From Pseudomonas sp. (GTDB taxonomy: Bacteria > Pseudomonadota > Gammaproteobacteria > Pseudomonadales > Pseudomonadaceae), in NCBI RefSeq assembly GCF_030150285.1, contig NZ_JASLGE010000054.1, positions 62,001 through 126,000 on the forward strand: a DNA stretch of 64,000 nt, read 5' to 3'. The translations under genes and the position numbers were made by a program. Below are positions 1 to 8,009 of the stretch, piece by piece (the first letter of the stretch is position 1; every line of letters begins with the position of its first letter). The notes below the pieces were generated by a model that saw only the letters and a program-made list of their open reading frames with translations, ran no database searches and was not told where the DNA came from.

Positions 1-224
1 ACACTCCCGCCCAGCGTATCGCAGATTGCAAAGACCACGTGCCGGGCCAGCCCTGCAGGTGTTGCGGCGGGACCCATTTCCGTTTCCAGCTTGGCTTCAG
101 CAATCTCAACCATCTCCCTCAGGGTGCCTTCCCAACGAGTTAGTACCTTAGGATCTTGCATGTGAGCAAGAACCTTATCTGGATCAAGTTTGTCGCTGTC
201 ATCAGGGAATAGTTGCTCTGTCAT
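1..224 (-). CDS. mor: Mor-type middle-operon activator, 5' part
   Basis: The first 74 codons of a leftward gene that continues past the window edge. The ATG (222-224) overlaps the stop of the upstream gemA-like gene in an ATGA junction, so the two are translationally coupled. The visible residues include a segment close to LARHVVFAICDTLGGS, which matches the helix before the HTH of Mor/C-family activators of Mu-like phages, where ExIxxxLGG-type sequences recur. Mor is the early-gene product that switches on the middle promoter. The DNA-binding C-terminal half is not visible, so the assignment rests on the N-terminal dimerisation region and on position after GemA, as in Mu. Confidence 0.75.
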   Translation of the reverse strand, partial: MTEQLFPDDSDKLDPDKVLAHMQDPKVLTRWEGTLREMVEIAEAKLETEMGPAATPAGLARHVVFAICDTLGGS

Positions 225-637
225 GTCTCGCGCCTCCCATGGCGGCGCGCATCGTAAGTCAATGCGGCAACCATCTTTTGGAGCTGCCCAGGGTCTAGCC
301 ATTCCACGCGCTCAACCTTGAACATGCGAAAGGCCATCCCGTCAGCATACGCCCAGGAGCGTTTTGCCTCGGCAAGAAAAGCCTCGATTTTCCCCACCAG
401 TTTTGCACGATCTGGTGCAGCCACAGGAGCTTTGCGCCCGTGCTTTTTGGCCGGTGCCGACTCCCAACCAAGCCGGGCGAATTCGGCCAGGACAGCACCG
501 ATCTGGCGGGGATTTAGATCCTTGGCTGAACGTACACCTGCAATACGGGCCAGCAAGGAACGGTAGGTTTCATCGTCCAACCCCAAGTCTTTCTTGGCGA
601 TATGGATTTTGCTTAGCTGCAGGTTTCGTGTGCTCAC
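221..637 (-). CDS. gemA: GemA/gp16-family early phage protein (DUF1018)
   Basis: This 138-residue protein begins with a segment typical of the Mu gp16/GemA family: IHIAKKDLGLDDETYRSLL, followed by the conserved RxxG...AxxL pattern and a region predicted to bind nucleic acid. The C-terminal third holds KVERVEWLDPGQLQKMVAAL, also typical of the family. In Mu, GemA/gp16 is an early protein said to affect host gene expression and replication; its exact activity is not established. Start and stop overlap both neighbours by four bases (634-637 and 221-224), indicating one early transcript with coupled translation. Confidence 0.85.
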   Translation of the reverse strand: MSTRNLQLSKIHIAKKDLGLDDETYRSLLARIAGVRSAKDLNPRQIGAVLAEFARLGWESAPAKKHGRKAPVAAPDRAKLVGKIEAFLAEAKRSWAYADGMAFRMFKVERVEWLDPGQLQKMVAALTYDARRHGRRET

Positions 638-927
638 TGTCTTCCTCCTTTCATAAGTGCCCTGAATGCAACTGGGTCGCTTCGGGACAGTCTCGCAACA
701 CCATGAATCGCCATAGTGAGTGCGTGTTCTGTTTCGTCGAGTTCCCCGGCGATGCGGATCTGTTCCAGCTCGCTTTGGGTTCCACGGTAGAGTTCGATCT
801 TTAGTTTTTTTGCCCCCATAGCCACGCGTTTATCTTTCTCGCGCTTGCGTTGAGCACGTTTACGCTCGCGTGCCAGACGGGTCTTGCGCTGCTTTGGTGT
901 TTCGTCTGTCATGGGTTGGCTGCTCAT
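634..927 (-). CDS. Small basic early phage protein, unknown function
   Basis: 97 residues if the ATG at 927 is used, 92 if the ATG at 912 is used. I do not recognise the family. The N-terminal 40 residues are a run of Lys and Arg with few hydrophobic residues, then a more ordered C-terminal half (…AKKLKIELYRGTQSELEQI…). The upper ATG sits five bases after the second stem of the twin-hairpin element described separately, with no clear Shine-Dalgarno, whereas the lower ATG has a weak GAGCAG upstream. Its stop overlaps gemA. The charged N-terminus suggests nucleic-acid contact, but that is inference only. Confidence 0.6.
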   Translation of the reverse strand: MSSQPMTDETPKQRKTRLARERKRAQRKREKDKRVAMGAKKLKIELYRGTQSELEQIRIAGELDETEHALTMAIHGVARLSRSDPVAFRALMKGGRQ

Positions 928-932
928 CAGTA

Positions 933-977
933 CCGGACAACCACGTCCGGCAGACCGCCCCGGCGTACCAGGGCGGT
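933..977 (-). promoter_or_regulatory. Twin-hairpin RNA element, copy 1
   Basis: Read on the minus strand, the region just after the DUF2786 stop folds into two stems. The first (954-977) has ten pairs closed by a UACG tetraloop. The second (933-950) has six pairs with the loop GUGGUU and ends five bases before an ATG. A second copy lies at 2100-2144. Between the copies, several paired positions change on both sides so that pairing is kept, and the GUGGUU loop is identical. This suggests a structured RNA that acts in cis on the early transcript. Its function is unknown. Confidence 0.6.
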
Positions 978-982
978 TTCGC

Positions 983-1654
983 TTAGTTCAGGGCGAACTG
1001 TTCCTGGCCGTTCACGCCGTGATTCAAGCGCACATCACCCGCCGCGATAAATCCGTGCATGGCGTCGGTCATGGCTCGCATGCCAGTGCCTTTGTTGGCG
1101 TTGCGGTCGCGACAGTCGAGCTTTGCCGTATCTGCGTGGTGTTTGAGCATGTACGCGGCTGTAGCTGGAGATGGTTCATCGTTGCCTGCGAAAGCCATGA
1201 CCTGCTTACGTACAGCTGACACCCAGGCCGAGCAGAACACATCAGCGCGCTTGGTCTTTGTCGCTGCCTTACAGCGCTTCAACTGAGTGCTGATAAAGTC
1301 ACGACGAGACTGGCGCACCTGACGCAGCAGCAAGGTCATGGTGTAGCTGGCCAGCTCTGCCATTTCACCGATGAAGCGCCACTCACCAATGCCTGACATG
1401 AACAGAACCTTGCAGGCATAGGCCTGGCTCACAGCTCCAACCATGTTGGCCTCCCATTGGGGAGGGGTCATCTTCGAGCCACTACGAGCGGCGCACTCGT
1501 ACACTTCGGAGAGTTGAACATCCGACTCTTCTAGCCGGTATTTTTCCATCAGCGCTCGGGCCTGACGCATTGCTGTAGCAGCTTCATGTGGGTTGTCGCT
1601 TGCTGCCAGCTGCAACAGTTTCTTGATTTTGTCCAAAGCCTTGCTGTGGTCCAT
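983..1654 (-). CDS. DUF2786 domain early phage protein
   Basis: 223 residues. The N-terminal 40 residues (KALDKIKKLLQLAASDNPHE, then AATAMRQARALMEKY) are the signature of DUF2786, a short helical domain common in phage and plasmid early regions. The remainder corresponds to the partner domain usually found with it, with a conserved region around residues 120-170 rich in Arg and Lys. The biochemical role of the family is not known. The gene follows the 138-residue gene at 1659-2075 with only a four-base gap, and is followed by the twin-hairpin element. Confidence 0.8.
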   Translation of the reverse strand: MDHSKALDKIKKLLQLAASDNPHEAATAMRQARALMEKYRLEESDVQLSEVYECAARSGSKMTPPQWEANMVGAVSQAYACKVLFMSGIGEWRFIGEMAELASYTMTLLLRQVRQSRRDFISTQLKRCKAATKTKRADVFCSAWVSAVRKQVMAFAGNDEPSPATAAYMLKHHADTAKLDCRDRNANKGTGMRAMTDAMHGFIAAGDVRLNHGVNGQEQFALN

Positions 1655-1658
1655 GTCG

Positions 1659-2075
1659 TCAGATCTCGTTGATACGGGTGATGCTGGTGTTGTTGGCCAG
1701 CAGATGTTTTTTCAGGGAGCTGAAGCTCTTCCAAGACCAGTCATAGGTGATGAATTTGACTGCCTGAGCTTCGGCGGCTTTGCGCTTTCCGTAGATCTTT
1801 TGATAGATCTCAATTTCTTTTTTGCTATGAAGGGCACGAGTCACCTTGCGGTAAAAGCGGCGAGTCTCCTCATGTTCGGGCTCGCCGGTTCTGTGGTCGC
1901 AGGCCAACCAGGCCCCCTTCAAATACCCATCCACGTAGACCAGCGTCGACCAACTCTTTTTGGCGCTGTCAGTCTGCTGCGATAGGTTGATCTCAAACCC
2001 ATCACACTTGAGCTTCATGCAGCCCCACGGGCTTGCCATCTGTTCTTTCAATGCATCCCAATCGGCTTGTTCCAT
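1659..2075 (-). CDS. Early phage protein, unknown function
   Basis: 138 residues beginning at an ATG with a good ribosome site (GAGGAAAAG directly upstream). I do not recognise a named domain. The sequence is mixed alpha/beta with a central segment rich in aromatic residues (STLVYVDGYLKGAWLACD) followed by a charged helix (RRFYRKVTRALHSKKEIEIY) and a basic C-terminus. The 5' leader contains copy 2 of the twin-hairpin element. It is packed into the early operon with the DUF2786 gene directly downstream, so expression with the replication functions of the phage is likely. Confidence 0.6.
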   Translation of the reverse strand: MEQADWDALKEQMASPWGCMKLKCDGFEINLSQQTDSAKKSWSTLVYVDGYLKGAWLACDHRTGEPEHEETRRFYRKVTRALHSKKEIEIYQKIYGKRKAAEAQAVKFITYDWSWKSFSSLKKHLLANNTSITRINEI

Positions 2076-2099
2076 CTTTTCCTCGGCTGCTCGTCAGTA

Positions 2100-2144
2100 C
2101 CAGGCAACCACGCTTGGCAGACCGCCCCGGAATACCGGGACGGT
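2100..2144 (-). promoter_or_regulatory. Twin-hairpin RNA element, copy 2
   Basis: Minus-strand copy of the element at 933-977. Stem one (2121-2144) is ten pairs with a UAUU tetraloop; stem two (2100-2117) has five of six possible pairs with the same GUGGUU loop. It lies between the 72-residue gene (stop at 2151) and the ribosome site of the 138-residue gene that starts at 2075. Two base pairs of stem two have swapped on both sides relative to copy 1, while one has decayed to an A-C mismatch. Confidence 0.6.
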
Positions 2145-2150
2145 TTCGCA

Positions 2151-2369
2151 TCAGTGGAGAGTCGGTTTGGGCTCCGCTTGTTCGCGACTTGTTTGGCACT
2201 GCTCGCAGTTGCAGGCTGCTTGGACAAGAAGTCTTGGCGCCATAGTTGCCAGCCTCAGAGCAAGCTGAGCTGCTGGACCTTTCCTGTCTGTCAGGCGGGA
2301 TGGACCAGAGAGATTTACTGTGACGCCCAAATCATCGTCGTCACTGATAGTGATGGTGTACTGAGCCAT
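2151..2369 (-). CDS. Small early phage protein with CxCxxC motif
   Basis: 72 residues with a strong ribosome site (AAGGAG five bases before the ATG). The N-terminus is acidic (ISDDDD), the middle is a hydrophobic helix and the C-terminal third carries CNCEQC, which could bind a metal ion. No family is recognised. It lies in line with the other early genes and is followed by copy 2 of the twin-hairpin element. Small acidic proteins of this kind are frequent between the transposition genes and gemA in Pseudomonas transposable phages. Confidence 0.55.
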   Translation of the reverse strand: MAQYTITISDDDDLGVTVNLSGPSRLTDRKGPAAQLALRLATMAPRLLVQAACNCEQCQTSREQAEPKPTLH

Positions 2370-2443
2370 AGGTACTCCTTAGAGCTGATTGCCCAATTGA
2401 ATAGGCAGTGGATCTTGATAGGTTTCGTGGGAAAGCTGAGTGG

Positions 2444-3064
2444 TCAGACTCCAGCGATATCAAGGCTGATAGGTTTGTACTGGTCGGTATCACCAACACG
2501 TTCGTACACTCGGATGTAAGACTTTGAGCCGACTACCTGGCAGGCGTCACCGATGGCTTGCATGGCTCGCTGCCAGCGCTCATCAGTGATTTCCATTCGG
2601 CGCAGTGCCAGTACACGCGCAGTGCGAATGTCCCCTTTTTGGTCAGTGCGAAAGGCGTCATTCACTAAGGTGACGACTTCGGGGCGAGCCCCCGTAGTCC
2701 AGTCGCGTAGGCATTCGTCAATCAACGCCCGCGCTGCCTGGAGGCGTTCGTCGAAAGCAATGCTTTCCTGAACTGCCCGCTGAATTTTGTAGCGACCATC
2801 GAAACTGAGTAGGCTGACGTTGCCTTTTTTTCCACCCAGTTGAGCCCCGTACTGCTCTGCGCTGAGTTCGATAAATGCTTCGATATCGCCAAATGCGGAA
2901 GCCTTGAACTTGGCTAGCACGTCACTGGCTGCTTGAGCTTTTCCGACCAGTTCAAGGACCAGGGCATCACGCGCCAAATCAATGGGCTTAATCATGCTCT
3001 CTGGGATCAAACGCTTTTGGGCGTCAGTCCGATAGCCTTCTGGAAGTTGGTGTTGGGTTGTCAT
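2444..3064 (-). CDS. DUF3164 early phage protein
   Basis: 206 residues from the ATG at 3064, chosen because the upstream extension in the same frame overlaps the preceding gene and has no ribosome site of its own. The protein matches DUF3164 as I know it: an N-terminal MTTQHQLPEGYRTDAQ-like opening, the charged middle (…GGKKGNVSLLSFDGRYKIQR), and the conserved end RMEITDERWQRAMQAI followed by a region with KSYIRVYER. DUF3164 members occur in nearly all Mu-like phages and their role is not known. Early operon position is typical. Confidence 0.8.
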   Translation of the reverse strand: MTTQHQLPEGYRTDAQKRLIPESMIKPIDLARDALVLELVGKAQAASDVLAKFKASAFGDIEAFIELSAEQYGAQLGGKKGNVSLLSFDGRYKIQRAVQESIAFDERLQAARALIDECLRDWTTGARPEVVTLVNDAFRTDQKGDIRTARVLALRRMEITDERWQRAMQAIGDACQVVGSKSYIRVYERVGDTDQYKPISLDIAGV

Positions 3065-3074
3065 TACAGGGGCC

Positions 3075-3398
3075 TCAGTGAATTGTCGGGCGTGCCCAGT
3101 CGGAAGGACGGGCAAAACTGATGGGTTCGCGCCATTCCAGGGTTACGCCCTGAAACTGCACGTTGAAGCGGGTGCTTCCGGCTGACTTGTGGCGCTTGAA
3201 GCCAGTGGACTGGCCCTGATCGACCAGGCGTTGACCTGCTTCAGGACTGACCACCAGCATGTTTTCGTTGGGGTAAAAGCCCTGTATGCGAATGCCTTGC
3301 GCCTGCAAAGTGCGGGCAGCGGTGTTGAAAACACGCAGGCGGTCGGCCAAGGTTGGGTTCAACACTTTCAGTGGTGTGCGGCTATTGGAGGCGAGCAT
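3075..3398 (-). CDS. Early phage protein, unknown function
   Basis: 107 residues from the ATG at 3398, which has AGGAGAACGTCC directly upstream; the longer open frame upstream is compositionally odd and covered by the 125-residue HTH gene. Content: a helical N-terminal half (NPTLADRLRVFNTAARTLQA) and a basic C-terminal half with FKRHKSAGSTRFNV. The segment around residues 20-60 resembles a small nucleic-acid-binding fold, but no family is recognised. The first 17 bases overlap the end of the HTH gene. Confidence 0.6.
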   Translation of the reverse strand: MLASNSRTPLKVLNPTLADRLRVFNTAARTLQAQGIRIQGFYPNENMLVVSPEAGQRLVDQGQSTGFKRHKSAGSTRFNVQFQGVTLEWREPISFARPSDWARPTIH

Positions 3399-3759
3399 GG
3401 ACGTTCTCCTGGTTGCAGCAGTCGGGGTTGATCGAGCAGTACTGGCAGGCACGCCAGTGCTGCATGGCCTGCGGGTTATGGGTTGGAGCTGGTTTTTCGC
3501 GATAGCTTTGGCACTGATCAACGGTTACTTCTGAATCCAGTGCGACACACTGGATGCGCCCGAGCGTCTCCATAACGCGCCGCTCGACACCGGCAGTGCT
3601 CGGTGACGCATAACGGTTTGCCAGCACCAGGCTCACGGCTGTGCGGCTCATGCCAATGCGCTGGCTTGCCTTGGTCTTGTTGCTCGCAGCCACTTCAGCC
3701 GCGAGCAGGCGTACGAACAAAGGAGGCTCCGGACCCCAAGCGGCGATCTGGGCGTTCAT
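3382..3759 (-). CDS. HTH protein with cysteine-rich tail (early phage)
   Basis: 125 residues. The N-terminal half has a LacI/Cro-like helix-turn-helix: NKTKASQRIGMSRTAVSLVL, in which the second helix carries the MSRTAVS recognition segment. The C-terminal tail contains CQYCSINPDCC plus an earlier Cys pair, a pattern suited to a zinc or iron-sulphur site, which is unusual for a small phage HTH protein. It starts in an ATGA overlap with the winged-helix gene upstream (3756-3759). A role in controlling the early operon is plausible but unproven. Confidence 0.65.
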   Translation of the reverse strand: MNAQIAAWGPEPPLFVRLLAAEVAASNKTKASQRIGMSRTAVSLVLANRYASPSTAGVERRVMETLGRIQCVALDSEVTVDQCQSYREKPAPTHNPQAMQHWRACQYCSINPDCCNQENVHARLQ

Positions 3760-4361
3760 AGGTCGTTGTCCTTCACTGGTTGGCGGAAGACCACTTCGCC
3801 CAAGTTCGGGTCGAAGACTTGGCCGATTTTCTGAATCATCGGAGGACGGGGGCCGGTGTATTTACCGGGCGCTAAACGGTAGCGTGCTGGGCAACCGGGT
3901 TTGCTCCGGCTTGTCTCAACGATGTAGCCCGCTCGTTTTAGCCACACCAGATAGGCACGAGCTGTGCCCACTGTGGTCGGCGAGGCGAGTGACGCTTGCG
4001 TGGCCAGCTCTTCAGCATTCAATTCGCCGAGGATGCGCAGGGTTCGCCACATGGCTTCCATGCCTTTCCCCGAGTTGCTCGGTTTTCCTTCGCGAGTAAT
4101 GGCAGGAGCTTCGGCGCCCACGTCCTTGATCAAGCGCAAGGTCTGCTGTTCAAACAGTTCACCGCTCACCACTTCAACGAATTTGCCGCGCAGAAGTGAT
4201 TGCAGGTAGGTGTTCACGACGGTTCTGTCGGTATTGGCATGACGAGTAATGTCGGCGATTTTGAAGCTGGCAGGCGTTTTCCTGATGGCCTCCCAGACTC
4301 GCTGGCGATTTCCCTTGGTGCCCTGCATTTCCAAATCAATGCGTTTACGACCAGTAGCCAT
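3756..4361 (-). CDS. Early phage protein with two winged-helix-like regions
   Basis: 201 residues. Residues about 20-75 read as a helix-turn-helix module (…VWEAIRKTPASFKIADITRH, then TVVNTYLQSLLRGKFVEVVS), and residues about 105-155 as a second one (MWRTLRILGELNAEELATQA, then TVGTARAYLVWLKRAGYIVE). The layout suggests a DNA-binding protein acting in transposition or in early control. The ATG shares a base with the stop of the B gene (4361), so it is translated with A and B. Similar two-module proteins lie after B in B3-like phages. Confidence 0.65.
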   Translation of the reverse strand: MATGRKRIDLEMQGTKGNRQRVWEAIRKTPASFKIADITRHANTDRTVVNTYLQSLLRGKFVEVVSGELFEQQTLRLIKDVGAEAPAITREGKPSNSGKGMEAMWRTLRILGELNAEELATQASLASPTTVGTARAYLVWLKRAGYIVETSRSKPGCPARYRLAPGKYTGPRPPMIQKIGQVFDPNLGEVVFRQPVKDNDL

Positions 4362-5083
4362 TACAAGCCTCTCCGCGCAGGAGCTTCACCGGTAAACCAG
4401 TCACGTGCTCCCCAGCCTGCAAGGTCTACGCTATCCCAGCATTGGGTTTGGGCTTCGTTGTAGACCCGGTACAAGTTGACAGCTACGCGGCGAAGGCAGC
4501 CCCGCACTTTGTGGCGCAGGTCATCCAGCAGGTCATCCGCGAATTTCAATGTGGGGTAGCTGGCTTGAGCAAGACTGCGCAGATCGTCGAGGGTTGCGGG
4601 TTGGGCGGGTACCCACTCCAGTACACGGTTGTGCAAGCGTTCTAGCTTTGCCAGGCTATTAGGTACACGCTCTTCACCGATCAGAACGATGGTCCCTTGG
4701 CTGGCGTTGTAAATATCGGTCAGTACGTTGGCCACTGCTTTTTCGAGCAGGTATTGAACGTCATCAATCAACAGCGGACGTCCGCTACGGGACAACTGCT
4801 CAGCGACCTGGTCCACCATTACTGATAGCGTCTGACCTGCTGCAATACCCATTTCACGCAGGATGGCCTGAAGAAAAGCTTTTTTGCTCCAAGTGTCGCG
4901 GCACTCAACGTAATAGGCGCGGTGTAAGTTTGCGGCGAAAGCAGCACCAACGCTTTTACCCAGCCCGCTTGGGCCGTACATCACGACAAGGCCAGGCAAG
5001 CCCATTGGACGGTTGTGGGCTCGGTCGATGGCTGCAGACAACAGACCGACATTGGTCAACGGAACGATCTTGGTAACGCTCAT
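4361..5083 (-). CDS. Transposition ATPase, MuB-like
   Basis: 240 residues of the AAA+ type. Walker A is GPSGLGKS at about residues 34-41 and Walker B is PLLIDDVQYL near residue 100. A sensor region with IVLIGEERVP follows, which is characteristic of the MuB/TniB/IstB branch. MuB binds target DNA, is stimulated by transposase A and directs insertion away from phage DNA. The protein is shorter than Mu B (312 residues), mainly at the N-terminus, as is usual in B3-like phages. It starts 22 bases after the end of the transposase gene, in the conserved A-B order. Confidence 0.9.
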   Translation of the reverse strand: MSVTKIVPLTNVGLLSAAIDRAHNRPMGLPGLVVMYGPSGLGKSVGAAFAANLHRAYYVECRDTWSKKAFLQAILREMGIAAGQTLSVMVDQVAEQLSRSGRPLLIDDVQYLLEKAVANVLTDIYNASQGTIVLIGEERVPNSLAKLERLHNRVLEWVPAQPATLDDLRSLAQASYPTLKFADDLLDDLRHKVRGCLRRVAVNLYRVYNEAQTQCWDSVDLAGWGARDWFTGEAPARRGL

Positions 5084-5104
5084 TTGAAACTCCTAAAGGT
5101 CTTG

Positions 5105-7168
5105 TTAAGCGCGGGCCTGCGCCGCATGTGCAAACATCCGTTGCATCGCGGTGTAGTCCGAATGTTTCGGCCAGCGGTCGTGCCACTGGGCTTCTTCGGG
5201 TGGCAGCAAAGCGCCGCTCTTCACGCGATCATTAAGCTGATTCCACAGGTGGTATTTGCTGATAGGGTCAGCGGGGATTTCAAAGGTTGGGTCTTTGGGG
5301 GCGGCCAGCTGCGCGAACCGCTGAGCCTCGGCGAGTTGCTCGGGTGGCAGTTCGTAAGTGCTGGATGCACCCGTGATGACGCGCATTTCCACGTCCTGCC
5401 CAGTGATGGTTTTGGCCTTTTTCACCAGACGGGAAAGCTGTCCGCGCTCGCGTTTCTCGCTGGCTTTTTCCAGCATGGTTTTCGGCATTGCGGGGCTGGC
5501 GTTTCCGTCGAGTAGGGCTTCACCAAGCAGGTCGCCTTCCAGGGAGTGGACCCATACACGGCTGGCGTCGCGGAAGTCATAGGCCACGCGGACCTGTTCT
5601 CCGTGGAAACCGTCCAGGTCCTTGAGGAAATAGGTACCGCTGTTCCATTGCACCTGGCAACGGTGGACGGTGCGCTCAACTTGTGGCCGGGTCAGGCTTT
5701 CAACGATGTTGGCGTCAGCCAGCAATGGCTCCCAGCCCTCAGCCTCGGCGGACTTCCACGCTTCCATAGGGCTCTGGTGGCGTTTGCGCATGGTTTGGAG
5801 GTCACGAAACTTAGGCAGTCCACGGTGCGGGCGACGGTTGTACTCATCGAGTGCCTGCTGCAAGTCTGAAAAAAAGACCGCGAACTCAGGGACGACTGTT
5901 GGAACAATGCCCAAAGCAAGCTGCTTACGTGAAAGCTTATGGGTTTTAGTGGCGGCCTCTTTATCCATGTCGGCGCCAATGTAGCTGTCGAAGGTTTTGG
6001 CGAGCCTGACCAGGATTGTTTTGTGGGGGCGCTCAATCACGCCTCGGGCCTGGGAGTTGTAAGGCAGCGAGTGGGTGATGGTGCCGCCTAGGCGGTCATT
6101 GACTTCGTAAACGGTGGCGTTATCAAAGCCGCTACCGTTGTCGACGTAGAAGATTTTGTACATGCCACAGCGGCTTACGCCGTCACGCAAGGTATCCAGC
6201 GTGGCCAGAGTTGATTCGGCTAGGTTGACCGAAAAGCCCACGATTCGGCGCGTGGCCCAGTCAATGACCATGGTTATTTCTGGCCGGAAAATCTGCCCGG
6301 TCAGCGGGTTAATAACCTCAGCATCAAAGGTATGGCCGTCAGCCACCCATACATCATTCGGCCACAACATGTCGGCTTGGCGGCGGTTGTAAGCTTTTAG
6401 AGCGTTCAGCTCATGCGGCCCCATACGACCCCGCTCACGAACTGAGGGGCTGAGTTTTTTTAGCCAACGTCGTACTGCGTGGATGCTAGGACATACACTG
6501 GCATGCACTTCGCCATGTACTTGTTTGAACTGTTCGTATGCTGCTTCAACACTGGGTTTCTGGGGGCGCTGGTAGTGCTTGAGGAATTCGCCTGCCCAGG
6601 CCGGGACGCTCATATCCTTTTGCCTACGAGCTGGAGCGAGACCAGTTTCGCCATGGGCGCGGTAGTCTGCCAGCCAGCGTTTTAGCGTGCGTTCGGAAAG
6701 GGAGCGACTTTCAGTCTTGCGGTCGTTGGCGCGAACGACGCGTTCAGCCAGATATGGGCTCAGATCGTCATTTTTCGCTAGAGCTACCAGAGTGAGGATG
6801 GCTCGATTTTGACTGACCACCTGGCTCATGCGCTCGATTTCGCGGACAAATGCCAGGCGGGCTGTCATCACACATGCTTGCGAATCATTTAAACGTGACG
6901 CGATTTTTACGTCACATCCTGCAAGAATATTATGAGGCTCGATGACCTGCAGAGAAGGTTCGTTGACGATGGTGGCTGCTATCAAAGCTGTTTGGGTTGC
7001 CTTCGGTAAAACAGAGAAGGCATATTCCCGACCGCCGCCTTGACCGAGACGCAACTGGCACTCCCAACTTTCGCGTTTGGCGAGTCGTATCAGCCCACTG
7101 ACCGAACTGGGCATACCAGGTAATCCGGCCAATTCGCTTGGGCTGTACCAGCTACGCATGGTCGTCAC
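5105..7168 (-). CDS. DDE transposase, MuA-like
   Basis: 687 residues from the GTG at 7168; an ATG three codons later is the other possible start. The N-terminal part holds small helix-turn-helix domains for end binding. The catalytic core carries Asp277 (VADGHTF), Asp343 (YVDNGSG) and Glu379 (VIERPHK), a DDE triad with the rve/integrase fold. The C-terminal part (Mu-type beta-barrel then the B-interacting tail) follows. The enzyme cuts the phage ends and joins them to target DNA, both for integration and for replicative transposition. Its first bases overlap the end of the upstream small gene. Confidence 0.95.
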   Translation of the reverse strand: MTTMRSWYSPSELAGLPGMPSSVSGLIRLAKRESWECQLRLGQGGGREYAFSVLPKATQTALIAATIVNEPSLQVIEPHNILAGCDVKIASRLNDSQACVMTARLAFVREIERMSQVVSQNRAILTLVALAKNDDLSPYLAERVVRANDRKTESRSLSERTLKRWLADYRAHGETGLAPARRQKDMSVPAWAGEFLKHYQRPQKPSVEAAYEQFKQVHGEVHASVCPSIHAVRRWLKKLSPSVRERGRMGPHELNALKAYNRRQADMLWPNDVWVADGHTFDAEVINPLTGQIFRPEITMVIDWATRRIVGFSVNLAESTLATLDTLRDGVSRCGMYKIFYVDNGSGFDNATVYEVNDRLGGTITHSLPYNSQARGVIERPHKTILVRLAKTFDSYIGADMDKEAATKTHKLSRKQLALGIVPTVVPEFAVFFSDLQQALDEYNRRPHRGLPKFRDLQTMRKRHQSPMEAWKSAEAEGWEPLLADANIVESLTRPQVERTVHRCQVQWNSGTYFLKDLDGFHGEQVRVAYDFRDASRVWVHSLEGDLLGEALLDGNASPAMPKTMLEKASEKRERGQLSRLVKKAKTITGQDVEMRVITGASSTYELPPEQLAEAQRFAQLAAPKDPTFEIPADPISKYHLWNQLNDRVKSGALLPPEEAQWHDRWPKHSDYTAMQRMFAHAAQARA

Positions 7169-7592
7169 CCAATAATTTTTTCAACTCTCGGGCTTTACGT
7201 GTTGCGTCGGCAGCAACACGCGACAAACGTCCCAGCTCGGCATCTAAGGCTTCGCGACCATACGCAACTCGGCCGCCACGCAGATGAACTTGCCAGTTGG
7301 TGAGCAGATGGCTCGCACAAACCTCTTCCAGTAAAGCGGCTCTATATAGAGGAAGGTTGTGGTCGGCTCGGGCCGGGCTCGACCATGCGTCGAGCATGTT
7401 CTTACTAACGTCATCACCTGAGAGCCGAGACATGCGGGCAGCGATTTCATAGCGGTCCAGCTCTGACCCTTTGAGCAGATCACTGACCATCTCACTGACT
7501 TGGACGGCATAGTTGCCATGCCCCGGAACAGACAGAATGGGCTGAGGGACGGAGAATATGTCTAATGTCCTGTCATCTTTTACCCTGCGCAT
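7152..7592 (-). CDS. Early phage protein between ner and A, unknown function
   Basis: 146 residues. No named family is certain. There is a helical segment (EMVSDLLKGSELDRYEIAAR, then MSRLSGDDVSKNMLDAW) and a C-terminal coiled stretch rich in Arg, Leu and Ala (residues about 115-146). Genes of this size and look sit at the same place, between the Ner-like regulator and transposase A, in B3-like phages. The stop overlaps the transposase start by 17 bases and the gene begins two bases after the ner stop, so it is expressed together with both. A role in transposition is inferred from position only. Confidence 0.65.
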   Translation of the reverse strand: MRRVKDDRTLDIFSVPQPILSVPGHGNYAVQVSEMVSDLLKGSELDRYEIAARMSRLSGDDVSKNMLDAWSSPARADHNLPLYRAALLEEVCASHLLTNWQVHLRGGRVAYGREALDAELGRLSRVAADATRKARELKKLLGDDHA

Positions 7593-7594
7593 AT

Positions 7595-7957
7595 TTAAAT
7601 CTCCGCCTCAGTTTTACGGTGCGGAACAGGACGGTAAACGCTATCCTTCGTGTAATCGGTATAGTGTTGGTATACCGATTGCTCGGCTCTTTTCGGTCGT
7701 AATCGCTTGGGAGTGTCGTCGCTGTTCCAGCGTTCGGGCCAAAGCTTTGCGGGCACGGTGTCTAGTGCGGCAGCAATAGCGCGTTCGACACGTGGATAGG
7801 CGCGTTCTTTCGTAGCTCGAATGGCACGATCAGTAATGCCAAGCTGGCGAGCCAGTTTTGCGGCTGAGTTGCCACGTATACGCAGTTGGTACTTGATCCA
7901 TTCCCAGCGACTGGCTGGATCGAGAGGTATGTCTTTAGCATTCATCGCAACAACCAT
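7595..7957 (-). CDS. Ner-like transcriptional regulator
   Basis: 120 residues from the ATG at 7957 (a second ATG at 7945 is possible; neither has a clear ribosome site). The region WIKYQLRIRGNSAAKLARQL, then GITDRAIRATKERAYPRVER and LDTVPAKLWPERW matches the Ner/Nlp DNA-binding domain, including the hallmark Pro-x-x-(L/I)-W-P-x-R-W end. Mu Ner turns down both the early and repressor promoters. The C-terminal 45 residues are an extension rich in Arg and Tyr, absent from Mu Ner. The gene is the first of the leftward early operon and is divergent from c. Confidence 0.85.
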   Translation of the reverse strand: MVVAMNAKDIPLDPASRWEWIKYQLRIRGNSAAKLARQLGITDRAIRATKERAYPRVERAIAAALDTVPAKLWPERWNSDDTPKRLRPKRAEQSVYQHYTDYTKDSVYRPVPHRKTEAEI

Positions 7958-8009
7958 CTAGGCGGGTGGTTTTTTTAGGCTTTCTAACGGCCTGTTGCGG
8001 ACAGAATAC

